A stretch of DNA of 64,000 nucleotides from Flagellimonas sp. S3867 (GTDB lineage Bacteria; Bacteroidota; Bacteroidia; Flavobacteriales; Flavobacteriaceae): positions 1,054,001 to 1,118,000 of the forward strand of contig NZ_JACVMN010000002.1 of assembly GCF_014698935.1 (NCBI RefSeq). The letters are read 5' to 3'. A model generated the notes under the pieces. That model ran no database searches. It was not told the origin of the DNA and worked only from the letters and a program-made list of their open reading frames with translations. Both the position numbers and the translations under genes were made by a program. Shown here in pieces: positions 26,352 to 35,125 of this stretch (position 1 is its first letter; every line of letters begins with the position of its first letter).

Positions 26352-27488
26352 ATGAAGTTTATTTTGGCTCCAGACAAATATAAAGGGTCATTGACCGGAC
26401 AGCAATTTTGCGATGTGGTTGAAAAGGGAATGCGAAGGGTGTTTCCAAATTCCGACATCATACATATGCCCTTGGCAGATGGAGGAGATGGGACCACGGA
26501 TGTGGTACAGCATTATTTGCAAGCTTCCAAGGTCGAAGTGATGGTGAAAGACCCTCTTTTTAGAGATATCGAATCCGGCTACCTCTTCTCAAAAGAAAAA
26601 AGAATTGCATTTATTGAAATGTCGGAAGCCTCTGGATATAAGCTCTTGACTAAAAGTGAACTTAATTGTATGAAAACAACTTCGTTAGGGATGGGTCAAC
26701 TAATTGCCCATGCCATAGAACAAGGTGCCGGGGAAATTGTTTTGGGTATTGGCGGAAGTGCAACTAATGATGCCGGAATGGGTATGGCATCAGCCTTAGG
26801 GTACCGATTTTTAGATTTAAAAGGAAACCAACTTTCCCCTATAGGGGAAAAGCTTATTGAAGTGGTCAAAATTGATGCTTCAAATGTGCTTCCTGAGCTT
26901 AATAATGTTCAAATCAAAGTGGCTTGTGACGTGAACAATCCGTTATTTGGAGAACAGGGAGCGGCTTATGTGTATGCCCCACAAAAAGGAGCTTCACCCG
27001 TGGATGTTGAATTCTTGGATGAAGGACTTCAGCATTTTGCTGCGGTTGTCCACAAAGAGTTTGGGATTGATGCGCAAGAAATCCCTGGAGCGGGAGCTGC
27101 GGGTGGAATGGGTGCTGGGACCAAGGTCTTTTTGAATGCAGAATTGACATCCGGGATAGACTTGATAAAGGAAATGGCAGATTTTGATAAAGATATTGAT
27201 GGTGCAGATTGGATTATTACCGGAGAAGGACAACTGGATGGCCAAACGCTCTCTGGAAAAACAATAGATGGAGTGGTGCAATCTGCCAAAACAAAGAACA
27301 TTCCAGTAGCGGCGCTATGTGGTTCGGTAGCGGTGTCAATAGATGAGCTGGAAGCGATGGGACTGAATTATGTAACTTCCATTATCAATGGAATTGGAAC
27401 TTTGGATGATGCTAAAAGAAGGAGTTCCGAAAATTTGGAACAGGCCAGTTATAATTTTGCCAGATTTCTACAACAAGCACAAAAGTAA
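26352..27488 (+). CDS. Glycerate kinase (GarK/GlxK family)
   Basis: A 378-residue enzyme phosphorylating D-glycerate, typically to 2-phosphoglycerate. Family signatures are APDKYKGSL at residues 6-14, MPLADGGDGTTDV, LGIGGSATNDAGMGMA, and ITGEGQLDGQTLSGK near residue 295. It feeds glycerate from glyoxylate or sugar-acid degradation into glycolysis. It converges with the acetyltransferase gene (13-bp gap) and has no glyoxylate-pathway partner in the window. Confidence 0.94.
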   Translation: MKFILAPDKYKGSLTGQQFCDVVEKGMRRVFPNSDIIHMPLADGGDGTTDVVQHYLQASKVEVMVKDPLFRDIESGYLFSKEKRIAFIEMSEASGYKLLTKSELNCMKTTSLGMGQLIAHAIEQGAGEIVLGIGGSATNDAGMGMASALGYRFLDLKGNQLSPIGEKLIEVVKIDASNVLPELNNVQIKVACDVNNPLFGEQGAAYVYAPQKGASPVDVEFLDEGLQHFAAVVHKEFGIDAQEIPGAGAAGGMGAGTKVFLNAELTSGIDLIKEMADFDKDIDGADWIITGEGQLDGQTLSGKTIDGVVQSAKTKNIPVAALCGSVAVSIDELEAMGLNYVTSIINGIGTLDDAKRRSSENLEQASYNFARFLQQAQK

Positions 27489-27501
27489 CTGCTTAAAAAT
27501 C

Positions 27502-28101
27502 TTAGGAATAGGACTTTTTCATTTTAAAATCAAGTGACTTTTTCACTGCGGGCCATTCCGTATCCAAGATGGAGAACACAACGGTATCCCTAAGAAGTCC
27601 ATTATGGTCAATTTTATGATTTCGAAGAATGCCTTCTTGTTTGGCTCCCAATCTTAAGATGGCATTCCTTGATGGATGGTTATGAAAGTGTGTTCTGAAT
27701 TCTACAGCTATAGTGTTCAGAGTCTCAAAGGCATGGGTAAGCAACAGCTGTTTGCACTCTGTGTTGATACCCGTTCGTTGCGTTCGTTTGGCATACCAAG
27801 TTGCTCCAATTTCCACACGTCTATTTTGGGAATCTGCATTTAGGTATCTTGTGGTTCCGATAACTTTTTCGGTGGCCTTTTCAACCACAACAAAAGGAAG
27901 GGATAAACCTGCTTTTTGCTCATTTAAGACCGTTTGAACATAGGATTCAACAGTTTTTACCGAAGGCACCGAAGTATACCATAATTCCCAAAGATTTCCA
28001 TCAGAAGCAGCCTCAAGCAAAGCGGAAGTATGGAAGGTGGCCAAAGGGACTAGTTTGACCAAGTTTCCCTCCAGTTCAATGGGATTTAACCAAGTTTGCA
28101 T
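27502..28101 (-). CDS. GNAT-family N-acetyltransferase (RimJ/RimL type)
   Basis: A 199-residue acetyltransferase. ATG 28101 lies 1 bp after the stop of the Ada-like gene and is preferred to an upstream start at 28122 that would overlap that gene. The GNAT core has VVVEKATEKVIGTTRYL, VEIGATWYAKRTQRTGIN with the acetyl-CoA loop in degenerate form, and the NHPSRNAILRLGAKQEGILR stretch of the RimJ/RimL group. The context makes it the last gene of the alkylation-repair operon, but a role in repair is not shown. Target may be a protein N-terminus or an amine. Confidence 0.87.
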   Translation of the reverse strand: MQTWLNPIELEGNLVKLVPLATFHTSALLEAASDGNLWELWYTSVPSVKTVESYVQTVLNEQKAGLSLPFVVVEKATEKVIGTTRYLNADSQNRRVEIGATWYAKRTQRTGINTECKQLLLTHAFETLNTIAVEFRTHFHNHPSRNAILRLGAKQEGILRNHKIDHNGLLRDTVVFSILDTEWPAVKKSLDFKMKKSYS

Positions 28102-28102
28102 G

Positions 28103-28369
28103 CTAATTGATTTTAATCCCAAATATAACTTTATTGTTTTTCCAAACTGTATATTTTGTTCGGATACAATGTCCGCAAGGACGGTAACCTTCCGCTATAG
28201 CCTCCTCTTCTGAGGTGAAGAAAACACGATTGATTTCTTTCATGCGCTTTCCTGATTTGCACTGCAACAACCCGTATATTTTTAATTTCTTATTTCCAGC
28301 CCATTGTATTTTTTGATGTTTTAGCGCTTGGAAAAGCTCCGAAGGGGTTAACTCTTGATGTGAAATCAT
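28103..28369 (-). CDS. Stand-alone Ada metal-binding-domain protein
   Basis: An 88-residue protein. ATG 28369 is 1 bp after the stop of the oxygenase gene; longer readings would overlap that gene. The domain matches the N-terminal zinc domain of Ada: NKKLKIYGLLQCKSGKRM, then FFTSEEEAIAEGYRPCGHC. Only three Cys are present (37, 65, 68) instead of four. By spacing Cys37 matches Ada Cys42, so the counterpart of Cys38, the methyl acceptor in E. coli Ada, seems absent. It sits between an oxygenase and an acetyltransferase in an operon led by an Ada/Ogt-type methyltransferase that itself lacks this domain. Confidence 0.85.
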   Translation of the reverse strand: MISHQELTPSELFQALKHQKIQWAGNKKLKIYGLLQCKSGKRMKEINRVFFTSEEEAIAEGYRPCGHCIRTKYTVWKNNKVIFGIKIN

Positions 28370-28370
28370 G

Positions 28371-29084
28371 TTAGGCGGAAGCGTCATGAAAAATGATTCC
28401 CAGAGTATAACGTTCTCCTGAAAGCACTTTGCTGACCCCATGCTTCATCGCAACCCTATAATGCCCTTTTTTGCCGAGAATGGGCCTATGATTGGTAGTA
28501 AACAACAACATAGATCCTTTTTTTGGACGTAGTACAATAGCTTGGGATTGCGCTCGGGGGATTTGTTGGGTCATTACAAACTCACCACCCGTATAATCTT
28601 TTTCAACCTCGTTTAAGAACAGCACTGCCTGCATGGGAAAATAGACGTCACCATAAAGATCTTGGTGAAGTGTGTTAAAACCTCCCTTTTCGTATTTTAA
28701 TATGAGAGGAGTAGCCAAAACCTGGCCATGATTGGCACATTTGGCATGAAGCTCGGAAAGGTTTTTAGGAAAAATGACGTCATTTTTTAAATTGTGCATC
28801 CACTGATTCGCTATAGGAACCAGCTTTGGATAGATAAGTTTTCGTAGTCCACTTAGTACATCTGGCAAAGGATATTTGAAGTATTTGTATTTCCCTTTGC
28901 CAAAACGGTAGCGCTCCATATCAACAACTTTACGATACAGTTTGTGGTTTTCAAAACCTTTTATAAGTTCCATGCAGTATTGGTCATCCAATACATTTTC
29001 AATGATGGCATAACCTTGCTCATTCAATTCTTGGGTGATTTTTTCCCAAGGAATTGTCGCTAGCTTTTCTTTAAAAATTTCCAT
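28371..29084 (-). CDS. 2-oxoglutarate/Fe(II)-dependent oxygenase
   Basis: A 237-residue oxygenase of the prolyl-hydroxylase-like group. Iron ligands are His and Asp in LHQDLYGDVYFPM (about 150-163) and a distal His in the MKHGVSKVLSGERYTLG region, where the Arg probably binds 2-oxoglutarate. FNEVEKDYTGGEF-type strands (here FLNEVEKDYTGGEFV) complete the jelly roll. It follows the methyltransferase gene with no intergenic base, so it is likely part of the alkylation response, in the same place where other bacteria carry AlkB, though it is not a typical AlkB. Confidence 0.88.
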   Translation of the reverse strand: MEIFKEKLATIPWEKITQELNEQGYAIIENVLDDQYCMELIKGFENHKLYRKVVDMERYRFGKGKYKYFKYPLPDVLSGLRKLIYPKLVPIANQWMHNLKNDVIFPKNLSELHAKCANHGQVLATPLILKYEKGGFNTLHQDLYGDVYFPMQAVLFLNEVEKDYTGGEFVMTQQIPRAQSQAIVLRPKKGSMLLFTTNHRPILGKKGHYRVAMKHGVSKVLSGERYTLGIIFHDASA

Positions 29085-29924
29085 TTAATGTACCTGTGCA
29101 GCTTCCCATCCGATAATAGCAGTTTTACGATTGCTATCCCATCTATACCCTCCAAAATTCCCTGAAGATTGAATCACCCTGTGACATGGGATAAGGTAGG
29201 CAACCGGATTACTTCCAATTGCGGTACCCACTGCCCGTGAAGCTTTAGGTCTTTCAATCATTTTGGCAATTTTTCCATAGGTGGATAACTGGCCTTTAGG
29301 AATTTTAAGCAACGATTCCCAAACCTTCAACTGAAAATCGGTTCCTTTTAGATGTAGTTTTATCTCTGAAATTTGACTCCAATCATTGGCAAAAACCATA
29401 AGCGCATTTACCTGTGTCTGATCTACTCTTTGATGATATGTTGCCTCTGGAAATTGGGTTTTAAGCTCATAAAGCCCCTTTTCCTCATCATTTGTGAAAG
29501 CGACATAACATAGTCCTTTTTCGGTGGATGCGATAACTACCAATCCAAAAGGACTTTGCGCATAACTATAGTTGATGTTTAGGTTTTCACCGCCATTTTT
29601 ATATTCTCCTGGGGTCATTCCCTCAATGGAAATAAAGAGGTCGTGCAATCTGCTGGTTCCCGAAAGTCCGGTGTCCATAGCGGCATCAAAAAGTGTGGTT
29701 TTATTTTCATCCAGTACCTTTTTGGCATGTTGTACACTGGTATATTGTAAAAACTTTTTAGGACTGATGCCCGCCCATTCTTTGAACATACGCTGAAAAT
29801 GGTATGGACTCAAATGTACCTTTTCGGCAATTTCATCCAAAGTTGGTTGCTCCCTAAAATTGGTATTGATATGAGCAATGGCTTTTGCTATTCGATTGTA
29901 GTTAATGTGTTCTTGACTTTCCAT
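29085..29924 (-). CDS. AraC-type HTH / methylated-DNA-protein-cysteine methyltransferase fusion
   Basis: A 279-residue protein. Residues 8-108 are an AraC-type double helix-turn-helix (LDEIAEKVHLSPYHFQRMFK and the GLSGTSRLHDLF helix). Residues about 115-275 are an O6-alkylguanine-DNA methyltransferase with acceptor Cys247 in PCHRV, and RAVGTAIGSNP just before it. It repairs O6-methylguanine by suicide methyl transfer and probably activates its own operon. Compared with E. coli Ada, the N-terminal metal-binding, phosphotriester-repair domain is missing; a related domain is encoded two genes downstream. It leads a four-gene minus-strand operon. Confidence 0.93.
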   Translation of the reverse strand: MESQEHINYNRIAKAIAHINTNFREQPTLDEIAEKVHLSPYHFQRMFKEWAGISPKKFLQYTSVQHAKKVLDENKTTLFDAAMDTGLSGTSRLHDLFISIEGMTPGEYKNGGENLNINYSYAQSPFGLVVIASTEKGLCYVAFTNDEEKGLYELKTQFPEATYHQRVDQTQVNALMVFANDWSQISEIKLHLKGTDFQLKVWESLLKIPKGQLSTYGKIAKMIERPKASRAVGTAIGSNPVAYLIPCHRVIQSSGNFGGYRWDSNRKTAIIGWEAAQVH

Positions 29925-30042
29925 AATGCAAATTTGTTTTCCAAAAGTAATGTCAAAGTCCTTCCTTCAAAACCCGATTCTTGCTATCTTGACGGCAATC
30001 ATGAAAAGTAGCGAATGAAACCCATTGTAGCACTAAAATAAC

Positions 30043-30798
30043 ATGAAGACGAAGAACTTTCTGATTCTGATAACCACAATTTCCATGGTTTTGGGAATAT
30101 TGATCTATTGGCGAGAGTATGCTACCCGAGACCAAGTTACCCTCATTCATGTTCTATTATGGCAATTGCTCATCTGGTTGCCATGGATTTTAATTTTTTT
30201 GGCATTCAAAATACTTATTGAAAAGCTTAGACGAATTACCTATGGAAGAGCTCTGATTATCGGAATTGGGTTTGCTTGGGTCGCTATGCACTTTGGTTGG
30301 TTTTTTAACCTCAGTTCAACCATTAGCCCTTACTTGGACTTGACAGGATCCAAATATGGTGTATATCGATACTTTTTTGTGTTTTGGACGTTGATTGATT
30401 TTGGAATATTATGGTTTGTAATTGACAAACTTTGGTGGAAAAAAGATGCTAAAATCGAAGCTCCGGTACTTTTCGAACTGACCAGGGGTGGTAAAAAACA
30501 CTTTTGTGAACCAGCACAGATTCATTGGTTGGCCGCAGAAAATTACTATACCAAATTGTTTACAACAGAGGGTGTTTTTCTAATGCGAAAACCCTTGAAA
30601 TCATTCTACGATGTACTTCCAGCCGAAACCTTCAAAAAAATCCATCGATCTACCATTATCAATGTGGACTTCGTATCCGAGCTTGCAAGAGGAACCGGAA
30701 GTACTCTTGAGGTCATTATGAAAGACGGCACGAAACGGAGAGTGAGCAAAAGTTTTATCAAAGACATCACGCACTTTTTTAAGGATAGAACGTATTAA
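30043..30798 (+). CDS. Membrane-anchored LytTR DNA-binding regulator
   Basis: A 251-residue protein with four hydrophobic helices (about residues 5-24, 33-56, 68-90 and 105-130) and a C-terminal LytTR domain (about 150-250). The LytTR part shows IHWLAAENYYTKLFT, FLMRKPLKSF, and HRSTIINVDFV, the classical ending of DNA-contacting strands. No receiver domain is present, so sensing would be through the membrane part. It lies upstream of the molybdenum oxidoreductase operon in the same direction (127-bp gap) and may control it. Confidence 0.9.
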   Translation: MKTKNFLILITTISMVLGILIYWREYATRDQVTLIHVLLWQLLIWLPWILIFLAFKILIEKLRRITYGRALIIGIGFAWVAMHFGWFFNLSSTISPYLDLTGSKYGVYRYFFVFWTLIDFGILWFVIDKLWWKKDAKIEAPVLFELTRGGKKHFCEPAQIHWLAAENYYTKLFTTEGVFLMRKPLKSFYDVLPAETFKKIHRSTIINVDFVSELARGTGSTLEVIMKDGTKRRVSKSFIKDITHFFKDRTY

Positions 30799-30925
30799 GT
30801 CAATTCGCTGACAAAAATAGGTCAGTTTACTGCAAAACCCATTTTTCTTCTACCGTTTGGGGTAAGTTTAAGTGTTGGAATAATCCATCAAATTCTTCAG
30901 TCAAAATCAAAAAACGAAAAATAGT

Positions 30926-31390
30926 ATGCCATCGTATGCGCTAAATATAAATTTTGAAAGAAAAGAGGTAATTGCTGATTCTGATACTCCTTTGCTATGG
31001 GTACTTCGTGATGTTTTAGAGCTCACAGGGACAAAGTATGGTTGTGGACAAGGGCTATGCGGAGCTTGTACGGTACTGCACAATGGTAATCCAATACGGT
31101 CTTGTTCGCTTACAGTTGAGTCGGCAACAAAAGGAGAAATTACCACCATTGAAGGAATTTCAGAAAATAGCGACCACCCTATTCAAATGGCTTGGATGGA
31201 GATGGACGTGCCGCAATGTGGCTACTGTCAATCTGGACAGATCATGAGTACCTATTCACTACTTTCCAAAAATACTAACCCTTCTGATGAGGACATAAAC
31301 ACTGCACTTTCGGGAAATATTTGCAGATGTGGCACCTATGGACGAGTCAAGAAGGCGGTAAAATTGGCATCAAACAAAATGAACAAATAA
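30926..31390 (+). CDS. (2Fe-2S) subunit of molybdenum hydroxylase (IorA-like)
   Basis: A 154-residue subunit with two [2Fe-2S] sites. The plant-ferredoxin-like domain has YGCGQGLCGACTV (Cys44, 49, 52) and a later Cys (RSCSL). The helical second domain has CGYCQSGQI and ICRCGTY. It belongs to the small subunit of isoquinoline 1-oxidoreductase/aldehyde dehydrogenases and passes electrons from the molybdenum site to an external acceptor. It has no signal peptide, so it would be exported with the Tat-dependent large subunit. The next gene starts inside its stop codon (TAATG). Confidence 0.94.
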   Translation: MPSYALNINFERKEVIADSDTPLLWVLRDVLELTGTKYGCGQGLCGACTVLHNGNPIRSCSLTVESATKGEITTIEGISENSDHPIQMAWMEMDVPQCGYCQSGQIMSTYSLLSKNTNPSDEDINTALSGNICRCGTYGRVKKAVKLASNKMNK

Positions 31391-32883
31391 TGCGTGTAGC
31401 TATCTTCCTTTTGTTCATTTGCTGTGTCCCTGGAGTATTTGCCCAGGACTTTTCCTTCAAAAAATTGGATTTAGAGGGCCAGCCTCAAGGTTCTAGAGGT
31501 GTGTCTATTGCAGATTTGGATGCAGATGGTTTGCTTGACATTGTTGTGGCCAATCAGGTAGATTCTACCTTAATGTTGGGAAATACGATCCTATTCAATA
31601 ATGGAAACAAGTTTGGAAGAATTCCAATTGCTGAAAACAAAGTCCAGGCCTGGAGTGAATCTGTTCATACGATTGATGTAGACAATGACCGTGATTTGGA
31701 TATTTTTTTCACCACCCAATTTGGTGTTCCCAACCTGCTTTATGAAAATAATGGAGAAGGCAACTTTTCAGCTTCAAATGCAGGAGATTTGACAAGTGAT
31801 CTGACCAACTCGCCGGGAGCATGTTGGTGTGATTATGATTTGGATGGGGACATGGATGTTTTTGTGGTAAATAGAGATGGCGAAGACGATAATCTGTATA
31901 TCAATATGGGTAGCGGAAAGTTTAAAAAAGCTGCTTCTGGACCATGGATAAATAACAATGGAGATGGAAGAGCTTGCTTATGGGGAGATTTAAACGGAGA
32001 TGGATTCCCTGATCTATATGTAGCGAACTTTGTGGTTAAAAACAATGGAAAATTTACAGGCAAACACCGAAACTATCTGTATTGGAATTCACCCAAAGGG
32101 GAATTTATAGAGCAGACAGAAGGGGATTTGGTAGAAGAACTGAATGCTTCTTATGGAGTTTCTTTTGTGGACTATGATTCTGATATGGATTTAGATATGT
32201 ATGTTACAAATGTCTCAATCTCTGATGAAAATGCATTGTATCAAAATTCAGGTTCAGGAGTTTTCAAAAAAATTACGGAAAATGGGATTACTTATGAGGT
32301 AAGAAGACCATCAAAAGGACAAACATGGGGCGATTTTAATAATGACGGTCGCCAAGATCTTTATGTTGCCAACGGAACTGAGGGTTATCCTGAAATTCAA
32401 AATTTCCTTTTTGCAGGCCATCCCGATCATGCATTTAAAAGAATGTACAATTCACTGCCGGCAATTGAGGGGCACATTTCCGCAGGTACGGCTTCGGGGG
32501 ATTTAAACCGGGATGGATATCTGGATCTATATGTGTGCAATTGGGGAGGAGAGGCCGAACCCAACGACTGCTACATCAATCAAAAACAAGGAGATAATTG
32601 GGTCGTTTTTCAACTCTCCGCAATAGCATCAAACAGTTACGGAATAGGTAGTTGGGTGAAACTAACTGCTTCAAACGGTACCGTTCAAACAAGATATCTG
32701 GTTAGAGAAACGGGTTACGGTAGTGAAAATGCACCGGAAATCCACTTTGGATTGGCGTCTCAGGAAATTGCCAAGGTTGAATTCATATGGCCCAATGGCA
32801 CAAAACAAAAAGCGACAAATCTAGTCAGCAACCAAATCTATAAGGTGATTGAAGGCAAGGAAATAAAACAAGTAGGAAAATGA
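31390..32883 (+). CDS. Secreted CRTAC1-type beta-propeller with ASPIC/UnbV domain
   Basis: A 497-residue secreted protein from ATG 31390, overlapping the previous stop; longer upstream readings lie inside the iron-sulfur gene. After a signal peptide (ending VFAQD) it contains seven Asp-rich FG-GAP/VCBS repeats: DLDADGLLD, DVDNDRDLD, DYDLDGDMD, DLNGDGFPD, DYDSDMDLD, DFNNDGRQD, DLNRDGYLD, each followed by a VVANQ- or LYVAN-like strand. That pattern fits a seven-bladed calcium-binding propeller. The C-terminal 80 residues are an ASPIC/UnbV domain (GIGSWVKLTASNGT, TGYGSENAPEIHFGLA, FIWPNGT). It sits between the two oxidoreductase subunit genes. Role there is unknown. Confidence 0.9.
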   Translation: MRVAIFLLFICCVPGVFAQDFSFKKLDLEGQPQGSRGVSIADLDADGLLDIVVANQVDSTLMLGNTILFNNGNKFGRIPIAENKVQAWSESVHTIDVDNDRDLDIFFTTQFGVPNLLYENNGEGNFSASNAGDLTSDLTNSPGACWCDYDLDGDMDVFVVNRDGEDDNLYINMGSGKFKKAASGPWINNNGDGRACLWGDLNGDGFPDLYVANFVVKNNGKFTGKHRNYLYWNSPKGEFIEQTEGDLVEELNASYGVSFVDYDSDMDLDMYVTNVSISDENALYQNSGSGVFKKITENGITYEVRRPSKGQTWGDFNNDGRQDLYVANGTEGYPEIQNFLFAGHPDHAFKRMYNSLPAIEGHISAGTASGDLNRDGYLDLYVCNWGGEAEPNDCYINQKQGDNWVVFQLSAIASNSYGIGSWVKLTASNGTVQTRYLVRETGYGSENAPEIHFGLASQEIAKVEFIWPNGTKQKATNLVSNQIYKVIEGKEIKQVGK

Positions 32884-35075
32884 AAAACACACTTGGAAGA
32901 AGAAATTTTATCAAACTAACAGCATCCGCAAGTGGTGCTCTTGTGATTGGGGTGCATTTTCAATCGTGCGTGACTGGAAAGACACCAGCAAAAAACTTCG
33001 AATTTTTACCGCTTGTAACCATTGATACGGAAGGAGAGGTGACACTAATCGCTAAAAATCCTGAAATAGGCCAAGGTGTCAAAACATCTTTACCAATGAT
33101 TTTGGCGGAAGAATTGGGAGCCGATTGGAAAAAAGTGAAGGTCATCCAAGGAGATTTCAATGAAAAATATGATGAGCAATGGGCAGGAGGCAGCTATGCT
33201 GTAATCTTGAATTGGGATTTAATGCGAACCGCAGGGGCCCAGGTCAGATTTGCCCTTATTACGGTGGCATCCCAAAAGCTAAAACTTCCGGCAGCGGAAT
33301 TAATCAGCAAAAATGGATCTGTTGTTCACCAAGCCTCGGGTAAATCCATTCCTTTTGGGGATTTGGTGAAAGAAGCTGCACAAATACCATTGCCCGATGA
33401 AATCGAATTCAAACCAAGTGATTCATATACTATAGTTGGTCAGCCCATTCCTCAAGTCGATTTGGATAAGATGGTCTCCGGAAAAATGGAATACGGCATC
33501 GATATTAAGCGACCAGGAATGGTATATGCCACAGTTCGAAAGAATCCGGTATTCGATGGTGGCATCTCTGAGTTTGATTCCACAGTAGCAAAAGCCATGG
33601 AAGGTGTAATTGAGGTACTTGAACTAGATAATAAAAAATATGGAGGTAGACTCATAGGACCCAATAGCCCAAACTTTGTAAATGGCGTGGCGGTCATTGC
33701 CAATTCAACTTGGGCCGCATTTAAGGGTGCGGAAAAACTAAAGGTAGTATGGAATAATACGGAATCACGAAAGGAAAACACCGATGAAATATTTGACCGT
33801 TTCCATGCCCAGCTCTCCAATACTTCCATAGAAAGGGAAGACGGCAATTTTGCCTTGGCCAAAAGGGAGGCTGCTTCCACCTTAGAAAAGGTATACGAAG
33901 TTCCTTTTTTGGCACATGCAACCATGGAGCCCATGAATTGTACTGTGGATTTTGGTGATGAGGTCTGTGAAGTCTGGGCACCGACACAAAACCCAGAAGC
34001 TTTACAAGAAGGCTTGATTAAACTATTTGACTTAAAGCCGGAACAGATAAAAATTCATTTGCCTAGGGCAGGAGGAGCATTCGGAAGAAGATATTATGTG
34101 GATTATGCCATGGATGCAGCAATCTTGTCCAAGGAAATGGGAAAGCCAGTTAAATTGACTTGGACCAGGGAAGAAGACACAAAACATGATTGGTATCGAC
34201 CTGGGAGTGTTCAAAAATTGACTGCTACACTGGATAAGGATGGAATGGTTACAGGATGGCAACATATTTTGGCCAATGCCTCACGGAAAACATCCTTAGG
34301 TCGTGAAGGGAGACCAGCAGGGACCGAAATTGATGAATATGAGTTTCCGGCAGGATTCGTTCCAAATCTACAATTTGAATATGGACATGTCTTAAGCGAT
34401 GTGCCCTTGGGGCAATGGCGGGCTGTAGCACCTGGGGCAAATGCATTTCCCATCCAAAGCTTTTTGGATGAGATGGCATTTAAAAACAATATGGATCCTA
34501 TAGACTACTTCCTGAAATTTATAGGTCCAGCTCGAATGGTACCGGTGGTTGGCGAGTATGAATTTGATAACGCAAGATTCATTCAAGTAATTGAAAAGGT
34601 CAGAAAGAATAGCGACTGGGACACCTCACTGCCCGAAGGGCAGGGTAGAGGTTTTGCTGCTCGTAAAATGTCAGGATCTTTTATTGCTGAAGTGGTAACG
34701 GTGGATGTATTGGAAAACAACAAGGTAAATATTCTTAAGGTAGATGTAGTAGTGGATTGTGGAATTGTGGTGAATCCATCCGGTGCCAAAGCGCAGGTTG
34801 AAGGAGCTATTTTAGAAGGATTCTGCGCTGCACTTTATGGAGAAATCACATTTAAAGATGGAGCTACCGAGCAATCCAATTTTCATAATTATAGGTGGAT
34901 GCGGATGAATGAAACCCCTGAAATACATATTGAGTTTATTAAAAATGACCTACCACCACGTGGATTGGGAGAGCCACCTTTACCTCCGGCAATACCTGCA
35001 CTGACCAATGCCATTTTTGCCGCTACAGGAAAGCGGATACGAAAATTACCCATAGTCAGCAATTTTGATACTTGA
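32880..35075 (+). CDS. Molybdopterin-binding large subunit of molybdenum hydroxylase (IorB-like)
   Basis: A 731-residue catalytic subunit of the xanthine oxidase superfamily, isoquinoline 1-oxidoreductase beta branch. The N-terminus has a twin-arginine motif (GRRNFIK) followed by a hydrophobic stretch and a Cys in lipobox-like context (HFQSC), so it is exported folded and perhaps lipid-anchored. Cofactor regions include LPRAGGAFGRRYYVD, WYRPGSVQKL and GQWRAVAPG; the catalytic Glu is in GLGEPPLPPA near the C-terminus. It overlaps the propeller gene by ATGA. It needs molybdenum cofactor, two genes of which (moaE, moaC) are in the window. Substrate is an aldehyde or N-heterocycle, undetermined. 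Confidence 0.94.
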   Translation: MKNTLGRRNFIKLTASASGALVIGVHFQSCVTGKTPAKNFEFLPLVTIDTEGEVTLIAKNPEIGQGVKTSLPMILAEELGADWKKVKVIQGDFNEKYDEQWAGGSYAVILNWDLMRTAGAQVRFALITVASQKLKLPAAELISKNGSVVHQASGKSIPFGDLVKEAAQIPLPDEIEFKPSDSYTIVGQPIPQVDLDKMVSGKMEYGIDIKRPGMVYATVRKNPVFDGGISEFDSTVAKAMEGVIEVLELDNKKYGGRLIGPNSPNFVNGVAVIANSTWAAFKGAEKLKVVWNNTESRKENTDEIFDRFHAQLSNTSIEREDGNFALAKREAASTLEKVYEVPFLAHATMEPMNCTVDFGDEVCEVWAPTQNPEALQEGLIKLFDLKPEQIKIHLPRAGGAFGRRYYVDYAMDAAILSKEMGKPVKLTWTREEDTKHDWYRPGSVQKLTATLDKDGMVTGWQHILANASRKTSLGREGRPAGTEIDEYEFPAGFVPNLQFEYGHVLSDVPLGQWRAVAPGANAFPIQSFLDEMAFKNNMDPIDYFLKFIGPARMVPVVGEYEFDNARFIQVIEKVRKNSDWDTSLPEGQGRGFAARKMSGSFIAEVVTVDVLENNKVNILKVDVVVDCGIVVNPSGAKAQVEGAILEGFCAALYGEITFKDGATEQSNFHNYRWMRMNETPEIHIEFIKNDLPPRGLGEPPLPPAIPALTNAIFAATGKRIRKLPIVSNFDT

Positions 35076-35125
35076 TTAAATGAATCGATTCGTTTTGGAT
35101 TATCTTTAGGAAAACGTTGACTCGG

